In this document: positions 23,908-35,841 of the stretch, one piece after another
Position numbering within the stretch: position 1 is the stretch's first letter
Layout of the letters: every line of letters starts with the position of its first letter
From: Epiperipatus broadwayi
Taxonomy: Eukaryota; Onychophora; Udeonychophora; Euonychophora; Peripatidae
Reading direction: 5' to 3'
Assembly: GCA_028023455.1 (NCBI GenBank)
Contig: JAQFVV010000207.1
Coordinates: 836,208-900,207 of the forward strand
DNA length: 64,000 nucleotides
Made by a program: the position numbers and the translations under genes
Notes under the pieces: model-generated
Told to the model about the DNA's origin: nothing
Databases searched by the model: none
What the model saw: only the letters and a program-made list of their open reading frames with translations

Positions 23908-25502
23908 AAAGAGGGATGACATTATGAAATTGGTAGAAGATTTTTATCAAGAATTATATAGTAATAAAGAACAAGTACCTCCTATATCTATTACATCTTC
24001 CGAATTGCCCAGAATTTTAAATGAAGAAGTGAGAAATGCAATTAAATGTATGAAAAAAGGAAAGGCTCCAGGTAATGATGGAATTATAATTGATATATTA
24101 AAAGAAGCAGGTGAAGAAACAGAAAAAATATTAGCAAAGTTATATACCAAATGGCTAAATGATAAAGATGTACCGGATGATTGGAAGAATGCAGTAATAA
24201 TATTAATATTTAAAAAAGGTGATAAAGAAGATATTAGAAATTACAGACCTATCAGCCTTTTATCAGTTTTATATAAAATTTTTACCAAGATAATTACAAC
24301 TCGTCTACAGAGAACCTTGGATTTTCACCAACCAAGAGAACAAGCTGGATTTAAAAGTGGTTTTAGTACAGTAGATCATATTCAAGTATTGAGAGAAGTT
24401 ATAGAAAGGACAAATGAATATGAGTTGTCATTATGTTTTGGATTTGTAGATTATGAAAAGGCATTTGATTCTATAAACATTTCTTCAGTGATTAAAGCAT
24501 TGGATCATCAAGGTATAGATCCAGGATATTGTCATATTTTAAAGAATATTTATAAAAATGCAACAGCAACAATTAGATTACATAATGATACTGGGAAAGT
24601 CAACATTGAGAAAGGTGTAAGACAAGGTGACTCCATATCTCCAAAACTTTTTACAGGTGCTGCAAGAAGTATTTTGTGGATTAAAATGGGAAACTAAAGG
24701 AGTGAAAGTAAATGGAGATTATTTAAGTCATTTAGATTTCGCAGGTGATGTAGTTGTTTTTGCAAATAATGCTTCCGAGCTGCAGGAAATGTTGCAGGAG
24801 TTATCAGATGAAAGTAGGAAAGTAGGACTAAAGATAAATGTTAAAAAGACTAAAGTAATGTTTAATCGATTTGCTCAAAATATGAAAATAAAGATTGATT
24901 ATGATGAATTAGAAGAAGTTAAGAGTTACAAATACCTTGGTCAGATTATTAATACAGATGGAAACATAATAGAGGAAATTAATCATAGAATTAAACTTGG
25001 TTGGAGTGCTTTTGGTAGAAATAACTTGATATTAAAAGGAAATATGCCTATGTGTTTGAAAAGAAAGGTTTTTAACAAATGTGTTTTACCAGTTCTTACT
25101 TATGGATCTGAGACTTGGACACTTAATAGAAGATCAATACAGAGACTTCAGACCACTCAAAGAAGTATGGAGAGATGTATGTTGGGAGTAACAAGAAGAG
25201 ATCGAAAACGCATTGTATGGGTAAGAGAACAAACAGGTGTTACTGACCTCATTGAAAAAATTAAAAGATTGAAGTGGAGTTGGGCTGGACATATTGCTAG
25301 AAGAGATGATAATAGATGGACAATTGCAATTTTAAACTGGATTCCAAGAGATTGTATAAGATCCAGAAGGAGACCACATGTAAGCTGGATGGATGAAATA
25401 AGAAAATGTGTAGGGGTGATGTGGAGAAGAGAAGCTAAAGATCGGAGAAGATGGATTAAACTTGGAGAGACCTTCATTCTGCAGTGGATTGATAATGGTT
25501 GA
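23849..25502 (+). pseudogene. RTE reverse transcriptase and C-terminal region (LINE copy 2)
   Basis: Two overlapping open parts, 23,849-24,697 and 24,627-25,502, are joined by a second frameshift near 24,655, where two bases are missing relative to copy 1. Motifs present are [24 protein letters not shown], motif [12 protein letters not shown] and motif [11 protein letters not shown]. Motif C should read FADD but is FAGD (ttc gca ggt gat, 24,738-24,749), which would abolish polymerase activity because the first catalytic aspartate is gone. The C-terminal part has KCVLPVLTYGSETWTLN, RWTIAILNWIPRD and HVSWMDEIRK, typical of RTE. The stop is TGA at 25,500-25,502, about 20 bases before the element end. 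Confidence 0.9.
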
Positions 25503-25519
25503 TAATGATGATGATGATG

Positions 25520-25531
25520 ATTGAGATCAAT
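25520..25531. repeat. Target-site duplication of RTE copy 2, right
   Basis: attgagatcaat, identical to 22,214-22,225. Confidence 0.9.
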
Positions 25532-28320
25532 TACACTTTATGAATTATTAAAATGAATTGTTGTTTTTAATAGGTCTATGACAAATCAAATACGTTCATT
25601 TATATTATACAGGCACATCTCTGAATGCTTAAATATAGGTGTGTTTTAAGCCTTATTACAATGTAATATCATATTTTTTGTATTATTTTAATCAAAAGTG
25701 GAATGCTGAATTTATAGCATACTCAACAGACTTTAATTTTTTTTTTATTATTAATTATTTCTATTTCATTAAGTTATTTTAGTGAATTTATTTAATTGTA
25801 GATCAGGTTTAAAACATTTTATGTTAGTATTATCTCGTGCTTATTGTAACAGTTGAGCTAGGTTCATGCATAGTGGTCAGTTATATGGATTAGGGTTTAT
25901 GTTTAATGTTATGGTCATCCCATTGGTGATGATTTCATTACTTCTCTAATGCTGGTTGGCACAAAGGTGTATCATTTAAAGTCCATGCCCTAAATTTTAT
26001 TTTAGTATTAATTAGAAATTAAGTTTATAGTTGGACAGAACATTAATGGTAGTAAGTGGCCAGAGCATTGATGATGATCAGAATGGTTTAGTATCTCAGC
26101 ATTACTTTTTAATTGTTATGTTCTGATGGATTAGCATCTGGATTTGTGCATCCAAATTATTATATATATCATCTGCCCTAAGCTTGGCAAGTACTAAATA
26201 ATTAGCCTGGTTCTATAGTGAACCACTTTCAAATCCAGTCACAATATTGCATATGATTTTCTTTTTCTTGATCATTCTTGATAAGGAATGATTATTATTC
26301 ATCTCTAGTGCTGATAAACTTATAATTAGTTTTTTGATGATCTCATATTTTTCATGCTCATATTTATTCATTATATTATTTTTATATTTAAATTTAATTC
26401 ATTAACTGGGGTTGATGATGATGATGATTTGCCATCAGCCCAGGTTTACCCCAGAATTTGTACCGTTAGAATAGATATATACACTTGTGAGTTTATATTG
26501 CAAGAGAACAGTAAAGTTTCCAAGTATAATATATAAGATAAATGGTTTTATAGTGCGTTTAATGATAATAGTAATATCTTGTCAAACATATACACACAAA
26601 CAAACACCAGAAAAAAAACTTGTCCACTCTTTGCCTATGGTAAAACTGTAGTATGTTTAGGTAGATATGTATATACACATACAATCAATGCAATTCAAAG
26701 TCTTTAAAAAAAATATAATTTATAAATTTCTCAATTTTTTTTGATATTAAATTTTTCTATTTTTATATGAAAATAAAATAAATGAGACCATATTTTACTG
26801 AAAACTGTCGACATTTCTTTTAGAGTGTAAAACTATTAAATTTACTTATCTAAGGAGAAAATTCCAAAAATAATTCATAAATCGCTCATAATATTTTATT
26901 TCTTTAAAAATATATGTATATTAACCTTGGATTTATCATTTCGCAGTTGTCTATAACCACAAAACATATTTGATGCCCAAGGAAAATAATAATATTAAAA
27001 AGTTTTATTACTATTTTTTTTTTTCGTGATGACAGATAATAATAAGAAAAGATAAAGAAGTTATTATTAAAATCGTTGGGGGATACTTTTATCTGCTAAA
27101 ATATTATCTTAAAAAGAACGAAACAGATTTAGTTGATCTTTGTTTATTTAAAAAAAAATTGTCCTATAGTTTGCAATAAATTGTGATTATATTTTTTACA
27201 AAATTAAATATATAAAAAAATTATAATGCTTTTTTTAAAACTTTTTAAAATAATATTCGAAATTATGTTGAAATTATGTCATCATTATGTTGATAGCAGT
27301 TTTCTTAGTAATGGTTTACTAAATCTTATTGTTTAATTGTTTTAGTTGTCTAGTGATGTGCATCATGATTTTAATGCATATTCAGCTGATAACCAATTCG
27401 CCCACATATGGAAGTTCAACTAGATATCAAACAGCTATTCCTAGGTATTGCATTTCCCAATAAAAACAATCAATGTTGCATTTTTTAGAATGGATTTGAA
27501 ATAGTCGTTATAACTCAATGAGAAACAGCTCTTTTCATTAAAACCATACTCAAGTTTACTATAAAAATCCCCTTTAAAAATTCGCGTATTGTTCATTTAT
27601 TTTATATGTGCAATTCAACAAAGATAAGATTTTGCAATCATAGATTCTAGGTGGTTATGTCAAGCAAATTGACATCTATATTGACTGATCCATTAAGGAT
27701 CCTTAAATAAAAATTTTCTAATGACTTTATGTTATTTCATTATGAACTCTCATTTTCACTTCTCTGCAATAAATTATATTTTTTTTCACAGAATAAACAC
27801 ACTTGAATATTTTACTAGGCTAATTTACAGCAGATTTTAATGAATCTTTTTTGTTTTTTCAAAAATAAATTGAGCCTATTCTTTTGTAATATTAATGAAA
27901 ATCCATCTATTTTATCACACAAAAGGGTATCGGTTTTATTTGATCTTCAATTTATTATATTATAAATAAATTAAGCATTGATACCTGAAAAGGCTGAAAC
28001 TTTAATTTAATGGCAATCTTTGCTTTAACATTGATAAAATAGCTTACTATTTCAAAAAAATAATTTATTCTTTTCTAATGTCAATACTTAATGTATTTAG
28101 GTCTAACAAATGGAAGGTCAGGTAAAAAAAAATATATCTTTTCCACTTTAGAAAAAATGTTTGATTATAATCTACTATAATGTATTCTTCAGGGGTGTTT
28201 ACTCCATGAAAAAAGATTTATATTCTTAATATTACATTTGCTCAATCATAAAATCATATACATGTATATTAAAATCATAAACTTCAGTAAATAACAGCTC
28301 CATATATAGCCAATTTTATA
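25532..28320. other. AT-rich non-coding DNA
   Basis: No gene recognised. A small gatgatgatgatgatt cluster near 26,412 resembles a LINE tail but has no LINE sequence before it. Otherwise long A- and T-rich runs. Confidence 0.5.
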
Positions 28321-28503
28321 TAATATTAATATCATTTACATTCTTTATTTTACAATGCTTTTTACAACCCATTATTGCCCCAGTAATCTTCTTCAGAACT
28401 TCTAATTATATTTTCAAATCTTAAGTTCTAAATAAGATTTCTGGAGGAATAGTGGGTTGTAAAAAGCATTGTAAAAATAATAAAGAATATAAATAATATT
28501 AAT
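28321..28503. repeat. Inverted repeat made of Penelope-tail sequence
   Basis: Arms 28,321-28,401 and 28,422-28,503 are imperfect reverse complements with a ~20-base loop. Each contains caatgctttttacaaccca or its complement tgggttgtaaaaagcattg, and a gcccca / cttcagaact-type segment. The same terminal sequence, with small changes, occurs once at about 8,125-8,190 at the end of the Penelope-like element. Penelope-like elements often leave oppositely oriented tails at insertion sites. No RT sequence is attached here. Confidence 0.7.
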
Positions 28504-28984
28504 AATATGCATATTTGGTAATGCAATAAGAAAAATAAAGTTATAGTAATTTGGTGGCAATAGCTTCTTCACTGAGATGAAACATTCTATTTTTTTTAAT
28601 TTATTAAAAGCAGCAACACACTGGAATATGTGCTGAGCTTAACATCTTTTGCTACTTAACCATCGAGACTTTTAAATTGACCCCATTCTCAATATTAAGA
28701 GGAAAATGTAAACCATAGTTCTGAAGTTAGAATTATTATTATGTAACATATTTTTTATTAAAACTTTCTAATTCCCCTTTTTTGCACTGTTTTATCACTA
28801 TTTTTACTTTTAATCAAACATATTTAGAAATTATTAGTTAAAAGTATTAAAACTAAAATTGATGGATTTTGACATTATAATTTGGTAATTAAATGTTATA
28901 TGTATGTGGACTGTATAGATATGTATATATGCAGATGTTTAAAGTTTTTATTTTTGCTATAGTTTACTATTTAAGGACTTGAAA
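28504..28984. other. AT-rich non-coding DNA
   Basis: No gene or recognised repeat. Confidence 0.5.
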
Positions 28985-29215
28985 ATCAGTTGCATTAGAT
29001 CCTGAGTCCTAGGTGCAGTGTTCTCAGCTCCAAGATTCCACACTGACAAAAGCTACAAGCTAGAAACTAGTTGGGGGATATTGGATGAGTAGGCACTAGA
29101 TAGAGATTTTAGCACAAAGCTTCTGGAATCCATTGACTACTCTGGTTTGCACTGAGTAGCACTACTGTATGGAGAGTTTTGCCTGTTTTATGTGATAGTT
29201 CTTATTAAATCCTTA
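28985..29215 (+). repeat. Dispersed repeat family C, copy 1
   Basis: Similar in order and orientation to 57,335-57,555. Both contain gcattagatcct, ctagaaact, atattggatga, and tactgaat.gtacta or its variant before agagttttg. Less conserved than the other families. No coding capacity. Confidence 0.6.
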
Positions 29216-30179
29216 TCCAGGACTATCTTATCCAATGTCTCTTGAAGAGTTTTTGGATTTTTGAACAATCCACATAAACCTTTTGGCTCTAAGATACTTT
29301 TCTTCTAGCATTCACATTCAAATAGGACAACACTAGATAAGGATTTAACAGCACTGTCATTCAGAATCTATTAAATTCTAAAGCTTACACTATATGACAA
29401 AACAATAGAGAAATAAAATAATTTATTAATCAACACCAATACATGTAAGCTAAGATCTCATATGATGTTTGTCTGTCAAATAATAAAATATGTATAAAAG
29501 CAGAAATTAATATATTCAGCAAAGAAACACTAATTGAAAACAAGGACTCTCATTAAGCATTATCAATGAAATCATTGTGGAAGCATTTGCTGGCATCACA
29601 AATTCAATTTCTTACATATTCATTAATGATGTTTATTTCTCAATCATTTTTGTTTGCTAAAGATATTAATTAAAGCTTTGTTTTTTCAATAAATTATATT
29701 ATTTTTTGTTGTTTATTTATAAATATACAAAATTGAAAGTTATTGATTAGTTTATTTTTGTCTACATTGGCAGGGTTGATTGTTGCTTCACGAATGGATT
29801 GTAGGTACATCTAATAAACACTTCAAAACTTCAATCCAGTTCTTTTTTATAAATTATAAAAAATTGATTTTGAGAATCAATTTTTTTAATCAAATATGAT
29901 TATTTATATGAGAAACTCCAGTACTGTTTGCTTTTATAATCTATGCTGACTAATTGATTGCAAATATTTAGTAATTGATTTATCCACCACATACACATGA
30001 GGATTTAAAATTATTTATATTTATTCCTTTTGCATTAAATCATACAACAATAATAATACACTTTGTACAGTTTTTTATACAGTATATTGATTTTTATTTA
30101 TTTCATCACAATTTTTAGTTCAAATATATTTATATGTATTAGAATGTATTAATTGTGCAATCTTTGAATACATGTATAG
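29216..30179. other. AT-rich non-coding DNA
   Basis: No gene recognised. An aggta-type pair and short palindromes occur but nothing I can assign. Confidence 0.5.
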
Positions 30180-30620
30180 TGTATATACTTAAGGTAGATG
30201 TAATTAAAGGGGATTTGAACTCAGACTTTCAATCTCCCTTCAGTCATCCACTGCATTTTATATAACTGATACACTTGCCCACATACATGTGAAAAAGCTG
30301 AATGATTTCTAATATATGTATTTCATTCTGAACCAGCACTCATCAGTTGAGATGGATCATCATTGCCCACACATACATAATGGGTGTTTGGCTTATATTA
30401 AGATAGAAAATCTTTGAACTTAATGGACAGGCTTCAATACTCTCCATTCTCCAACTCTTTAGTCATCCATATCATTGATTTGCTGATGAAATGCTCAGTC
30501 TTTGTTGACACCATTATTATTGTCATACTCATTTTGACCTTAAGTTACTCTGACCCCTCATATGTAAAATCTTAATATATCCATTTAAATACATAGAAGA
30601 GGGATGGCCAGACTTCTTTT
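30180..30620 (+). repeat. Dispersed repeat family A, copy 2
   Basis: Shares ggacaggcttcaat, tctccaactctttagtcatcc, tctgacccctcatatg and tactgatacacttg-type blocks with the copies at 36,690 and 37,212. It is the reverse complement of the copy at 4,738-5,160. Its left edge (tgtaattaaaggggatttga) is repeated twice more just downstream. Confidence 0.75.
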
Positions 30621-30629
30621 GAATACAGG

Positions 30630-30775
30630 TATTGTGTATATACTTAACCTAGATGTAATTAGAGGAGTCAAACTCCTTCAGTCACCTACTCCATCTTATC
30701 GGTTATAGAAGATGGAGTGGATGAACTGAAGGAAACTTGAAAGTGTGTGTTCAAATCTCCTCTAATTAATTATGT
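30630..30775. repeat. Fold-back repeat related to the edge of family A
   Basis: The left arm (tgtaattagaggag, then ccttcagtcacctactccat) and right arm (atggagtggatgaactgaagg, then tctcctctaatta) are imperfect reverse complements. The left arm also matches the left edge of the family A copy at 30,180. The structure looks like a family A edge copied twice in opposite orientation. Confidence 0.65.
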
Positions 30776-31178
30776 GATCATATATACTTGAATATTATAG
30801 CTTCAATAAAAAATAATGTCAATAAAAATGCATTGTAAAAATGGGCTACAGAAAGTATAATAAATGATATCATATAGATATATACACAAACAATGTACAA
30901 ATAATTAAGGAGTGAAGATAAATTATATTATAGACTTTTTATTGATAGGAAACAAACATAATAAAAATAAAACAGTTTTACAAATAGCCCACAGCAAAGT
31001 AAATATTACTGCAACAGACCTTCATAGAGGAGGAGGAAAACAAGACATTTCTCACAAGACTTACCAATTTATTCCTGTAAAGAAATAGTACAAGAAGATA
31101 TTTCCTATCATTTGATCAATTGATGGATAAAAGAAGCATGAGAAGCTTTCCATTCTTGTTTTATTATTTCATAACTAT
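30776..31178. other. AT-rich non-coding DNA
   Basis: No gene. The part 31,010-31,110 is slightly richer in G+C but has no frame or repeat I can name. Confidence 0.5.
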
Positions 31179-31189
31179 ATCTAGATACC
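31179..31189. repeat. Target-site duplication of RTE copy 3, left
   Basis: atctagatacc, 11 bp, repeated exactly at 33,392-33,402, on either side of LINE copy 3. Confidence 0.9.
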
Positions 31190-31540
31190 ATGGGAGACTT
31201 TCATGCTACAATTGGTAAACAAATGAAAGATGAAAGTGCTGTAGGGAATTTTGGTTATAGTCATAGAAATGAGAGAGGACATAGAATTGTGGAGTTTTCA
31301 GAAAAAGAAAAACTTTATATTATGAATTCATTTTTTGAGAAAAATGTTAAAAGGAAATGGACATGGAAGCATCCAAATGAAGGTACAGCAGAATTGGATT
31401 ATATTTTGACTAACAGAAAATATATATTTCAAGATTGTAATGTTCTTAATAAATTTAACACACGAAGTGATCATCAATTAATAAGGTGTAAGATATGTGT
31501 TAATGCAGAACTAAAGAGACAAAAATTATTAATAATTTGA
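31190..31540 (+). pseudogene. RTE endonuclease C-terminal half (LINE copy 3)
   Basis: 116 codons covering the second half of the EEP endonuclease: MGDFHATIG, then VKRKWTWKHPNEGTAELDYI and SDHQLIR. The N-terminal half, with the catalytic Glu motif, was never inserted because of 5' truncation. A stop (TGA) at 31,538-31,540 ends it, where copy 2 reads on. No activity is possible. Confidence 0.88.
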
Positions 31541-31746
31541 TATTCCTAATCTTCAAAAACATTCTAATGAATTTAAATTAGAACTTACATATCGATTTCA
31601 AGTATTAGTAGATTTTGAATATGTTTCAGATTCGAATGAAATTAATATGAAAAATAATTGGTACACTTTTAAAAACTGCAACAAAGATAGTTGATAGAAA
31701 AGAGCAGAAATTGACCAATTAAATTACTACAGAGTCGAGAGAATTT

Positions 31747-33000
31747 ATGAAGAAAAGAAGGAATATGAAGATATTCAAAAATGATACATTAAAAGGGACT
31801 GAATATCTTGAATTTTGTAAAATGGTACAGAAAAGAATTGAAACTGATATAAGAAAGTATAACTGTGAACTAGCAAGGAAAGCTGTAGAAGAGAATAAAA
31901 GTCTCAAGAGTGTAAAACAACATTTTAATATTGGTAGAAAATTTATATCTGCAGTGAGAAAAAAAGATAGAATTATTACTAAAAAGAGAGATGACATCAT
32001 AAAATGGGTAGAAGACTTCTATCAAAAATTATATAGTAATAAAAAACAAGTACCTCCTATATCTATTATATTTTCCGAATAGCCCAGAATTTTAAATGAA
32101 GAAGTGAGACATGCAATTAAATTTATGAAAAAAAGAAAGAGTCCAGGTAATGATGAAATTATAATTGATATATTAAAAGAAGCAAGTGAAGAAATAAAAA
32201 CATTTGTAGCAAAGTTATATACCAAATATCTAAATGATAAAGATGTACCATATGATTGGAAGAATGCAGTATTACTATTTTAAAAAGTGATAAAGAATAT
32301 ATTAGAAAGCACAGACCTATCAGCCTTTGATAAGTTTATACAAAATTTTTACTAAGATAATTACAACTTGTCTACAGAGAACATTGGATTTACACCAACC
32401 AAGAGAACAAGCTGGATTTAAAAGTGCTTTTACTACAGTAGATCATATCCAGGAATTGAGAGAAGTTATAGAAGAGACAAATGAATATGAGTTGCCACTA
32501 TGGTTTGGATTTGTAGATTATGAAAAGGCATTTGATTCTATAAACATTTATTTCTTCAGTGATTAAAGCATTGGATCATTAAGGTGTAGATCCAGGATAT
32601 TGTCATATTTTAGAAAATATTTATAAAAATGCAACAGCAAATGGAGATTATTTAAGTCATTTAGATTTTGCATATGATGTAGTTGTTTTTGCAAATAATG
32701 TTTTAGAACTGCAGGAAATGTTGCAGGAGTTATCAGATGGAAGTAGGACTAAAGATAAATGTTAAAGAGACTAAAGTAAAATGAAGTTTGATTATGATGA
32801 GTTAGAACAAGTTAATAGTTACAAATACCTTGGTCAGATTATTAATATAGATGGAAATATAATAGATGAAATTAATATTAGAATTAAACTTGTTTGTAGT
32901 GCTTTTGGTAGAAATATTATGATACTAAAAGAAAATATGCCTATGTATTTGAAAAGGAAGGTGTTTAATAAATGTGTTTTACCATTCATCTGAGACTTGG
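31747..33000 (+). pseudogene. RTE reverse transcriptase, multiply broken (LINE copy 3)
   Basis: Readable blocks are 31,747-32,082, 32,327-32,566 and 32,781-32,993, separated by stops and frame changes. Motif [12 protein letters not shown] is intact; motif B is deleted. Motif C is FAYD instead of FADD (ttt gca tat gat, 32,667-32,678). The block at 31,920-32,010 reads without a frame break where copy 2 has its first frameshift, showing the ancestral frame was continuous. Non-functional. Confidence 0.88.
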
Positions 33001-33391
33001 ACACTTAATAGAAGAGCAATACAGAAACTTCAGCCCATTCAAAGAAATATGGAGAGATGCATATTGGGAGTAACAAGAAGAGATCAAAAATATATGGATA
33101 TTAGAATAAACAGGTATTACTGACCTCATTGAAAAAATTAAAAGACTGACGTAGAATTGGACTGGACATATGGCTAGAAGAGATGATAATGGATGGACAA
33201 TTGAAATCTTAAACTGGATTCCAAGAGATTGTAAAAGAACCAGAAAGAGACCACATATGAGATTGATGGATGAAATAAAAAAAATGTGCAGGGGTAATGT
33301 AGAGAAGAGAAGCTAAATATCAGAGAAATTGGATTGAAATTGGAGAAACCTTCATCCTGCAGTGGAGTGATAATGGTTGTTGATAATAATG

Positions 33392-33402
33392 ATCTAGATA
33401 CC
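33392..33402. repeat. Target-site duplication of RTE copy 3, right
   Basis: atctagatacc, identical to 31,179-31,189. Confidence 0.9.
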
Positions 33403-35150
33403 TACTGGATAACCAATATTGGATGGCTGTCTGTTTTGGATATATGTTATTTTCTTAAAATATAAATTGTAAATAATTTGAAAATGAAAAGAAATTTCAA
33501 ATTCACATTATCCATATATGATGTCAAATTGTCCAATGAAGATAAATGTATTCTGTTGCATTATGAAACCTTTAATTTGGTTTCCATGAAGATAGTTTAG
33601 TCTTAATGAAATAATAAAATGATTTTATCTTGGGAATTTATAACAAGTTTGAACAATAGAAATAGTACAGCTAAGTACCACAATCTATAAGGATCAAATA
33701 CACATTCTTTTATTGCACCAATACATGAAGAGCAATCGCCATTAATGAGTTTTTATTTCTTAATTTTGCTGCTTGGATACAATGAGTCTTTTGATAGCAT
33801 AGATCTATGTATATCCTTTTCTCATCTTTAAATATTATTGATCCCTTGTTGGATGAAGGTCTTGCATTTCAAATTTGATTCCATATATCTAATCCTTCTT
33901 CATCTCACATTAACAAACATCCCATTTTCATGCATCTATCCCACATAGAATCTTTTTCTACATATGTTACAGTCTTTTGAGATCTAATATGGCCAATCTA
34001 GTTCTGTTTTAGTCTCTTATATATAGTTTGTTAAATAAAAATAGAAAGTTATAAAAAGTTATTTTATAGACATCTCTGGCTTTTAATGCAGTGCAAATAC
34101 ATCTGATTGAAATAAACATTATACGTTGTTGTTAAATTAGTTTTCATTTTATGTTTCGATAAATGTTCTTAAGTTATAAAATGAAAATATTTATTTGATA
34201 AAAGTACTTAGTAGGAGCGAGAATTTTTCAAAACTAGAGAGAAGTCCTGTCAATTCAAGATTAAAAGCAAACAGTGACTCAACTGAATGTGGCCGCTAAT
34301 TGATGATGATGACGACTGACTGTAATGTAAATATTTTTCCCCCCAAATTTTTTTTTTTTACAGATATAACTAATATTAGTCAAATAGAGAATCTAAACTG
34401 ATAAATTAAGACTTTTAATCAATAGACCTCTTTGTGTATGGTGATCTATTTCTCTATTTGTCTGATGCCAATGAAGAGATACTTGTGTGTGTAGTCACGC
34501 AGATATATACGTATATCCATTTTTGTTTAAATATCTAATAACACATCATTAGCTACAAACTTAATTACTAGCTAATAAGCTAATTATTTCTTATGTTAAA
34601 GGTTTAATATTGATAAGCTAGCCAATCATTTTGATTAAAAACGGATAATATCCGATTTTAATTTTGTCTTGGCAAATATATGACCAACCTTTTTATAATT
34701 TGTCTTAATTATCTCTTTAATTATATAAAAAAAATCAGTGAAGATCAGAAATAAAAGTATTAGTAATTTAAATAAATAGTTAAACGTGATGATAACTTAG
34801 ATTACATACATACGTATGTGGATTCAGAAGTGATTTGAGAAATGGATTTATCTAGACTGGAACGCTTTTGAGCAGTTTTTTTTCAGAAAAAAATCAACCC
34901 CATGAGTCTTATCTGAGAATGAAGAGATTAACAAAAAGACTCGCAAGTGGTTGAATTAACAACAACAACAACAAAATAATAACAGTAAAGATGATTGTTG
35001 AAACTAAATATTGTTTTCAGTCACATGTTTGTTTGTTTTTTGTAGATATAGTTATTTATAACCGATGTATAAAATTTAACCTCATGTTTGGTTAACTTGG
35101 ACATTTTTCAAGGAGATCAGACAGAGCCAGAGATATTAAAAATATTTTAA
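33403..35150. other. AT-rich non-coding DNA
   Basis: No gene recognised. The stretch near 33,790-34,010 is C/T-rich on this strand and slightly less AT-rich; it might be an old element on the minus strand but no motif is readable. A ttgatgatgatgacg cluster at about 34,300 resembles a LINE tail without an attached LINE. Confidence 0.5.
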
Positions 35151-35579
35151 AAAAATAGATTGGTAGATAGATAAACAAACAGATGACTGAGGAAATAGAC
35201 AGGCAATAGGATAGAGAAATAGATAGCCATATATATATGTAAATGGATGTATAATGAATCAATGGATGAATAGATATATAGATGGACAAAGAACTGTATA
35301 AATAAACATAAACAAAGAGATAAAAATATAGAATGATAGATGGATGAATAAAGGAATAAATGCAGAAATTAATATATTGATAAACAAAATGAGAAGTTTT
35401 TAGGCAAATGGATAGGTAAAAATAAACTAAATAGATATGTAGATGACATATAAGATTAACAGACAAAAAATAAGCTAATTAATAGATAGATATACTGAAA
35501 GATAGATAGATAGATTGATATACAAACCTACAGATAGAAATATAGGTATACAAATGCAAAGATACATGATAAATAAATA

Positions 35580-35619
<40 letters not shown>

Positions 35620-35800
35620 AATGATTTACATAAATATGATTATAGGAAGTTTGATAGACACATAAGCAAAAGATAAATAGATACATTAATAAATAGACAA
35701 ATTAATTAAATACATATGGATAGACCCAGATAAAATAGAAAGATAAGGGATGGATAAATAGTTAGACAAGTAGATTAATAAACAGATATATATATAAAAT
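35151..35800. repeat. Degenerate GATA/TAGA-rich simple repeat region
   Basis: About 600 bases of irregular taga/gata/gaca units, with a perfect (TAGA)n core at 35,581-35,618. The long minus-strand open frame across it encodes only Ser/Ile/Tyr-rich low-complexity sequence and is not a gene. Confidence 0.9.
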
Positions 35801-35841
35801 AAATAAAAATCCGTTAATTAAAAACAATATTGTAATTATAA

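Larger units (their letters stand above)
22226..25519 (+). mobile_element. Essentially full-length RTE-clade LINE, copy 2
   Basis: 3,294 bp between two exact 12 bp target duplications, a length usual for RTE elements (about 3.2-3.3 kb). Order: ~290 bp 5' leader, endonuclease/exonuclease/phosphatase-type endonuclease, reverse transcriptase, C-terminal region, and a tgatga-unit tail with almost no 3' UTR. Related copies in the window are at 956-2,863, 8,765-9,281 with 14,159-14,480, 31,190-33,391 and 57,594-58,530. The leader is also found at 58,316-58,530. This copy is inactive: two frameshifts (near 23,885 and 24,655) and a mutated catalytic FADD. A perfect target duplication with few lesions indicates a young insertion. 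Confidence 0.93.
31190..33391 (+). mobile_element. 5'-truncated RTE LINE, copy 3
   Basis: Starts exactly at the base corresponding to copy 2 position 23,101 (atgggaga, inside the endonuclease) and ends with a short, mutated tail tgataataatg. Perfect 11 bp target duplications define both ends. Internal losses relative to copy 2 are about 140 bases at 32,635-32,641 (removing RT motif B), about 30 bases near 32,779 and about 11 bases near 32,988. The many lesions together with perfect duplications suggest intermediate age. Confidence 0.9.

Noticed and set aside
35092-35466. 124-codon minus-strand open frame
   Set aside because: It translates a degenerate GATA/TAGA simple repeat into Ser/Ile/Tyr-rich low complexity; no domain, no start context.
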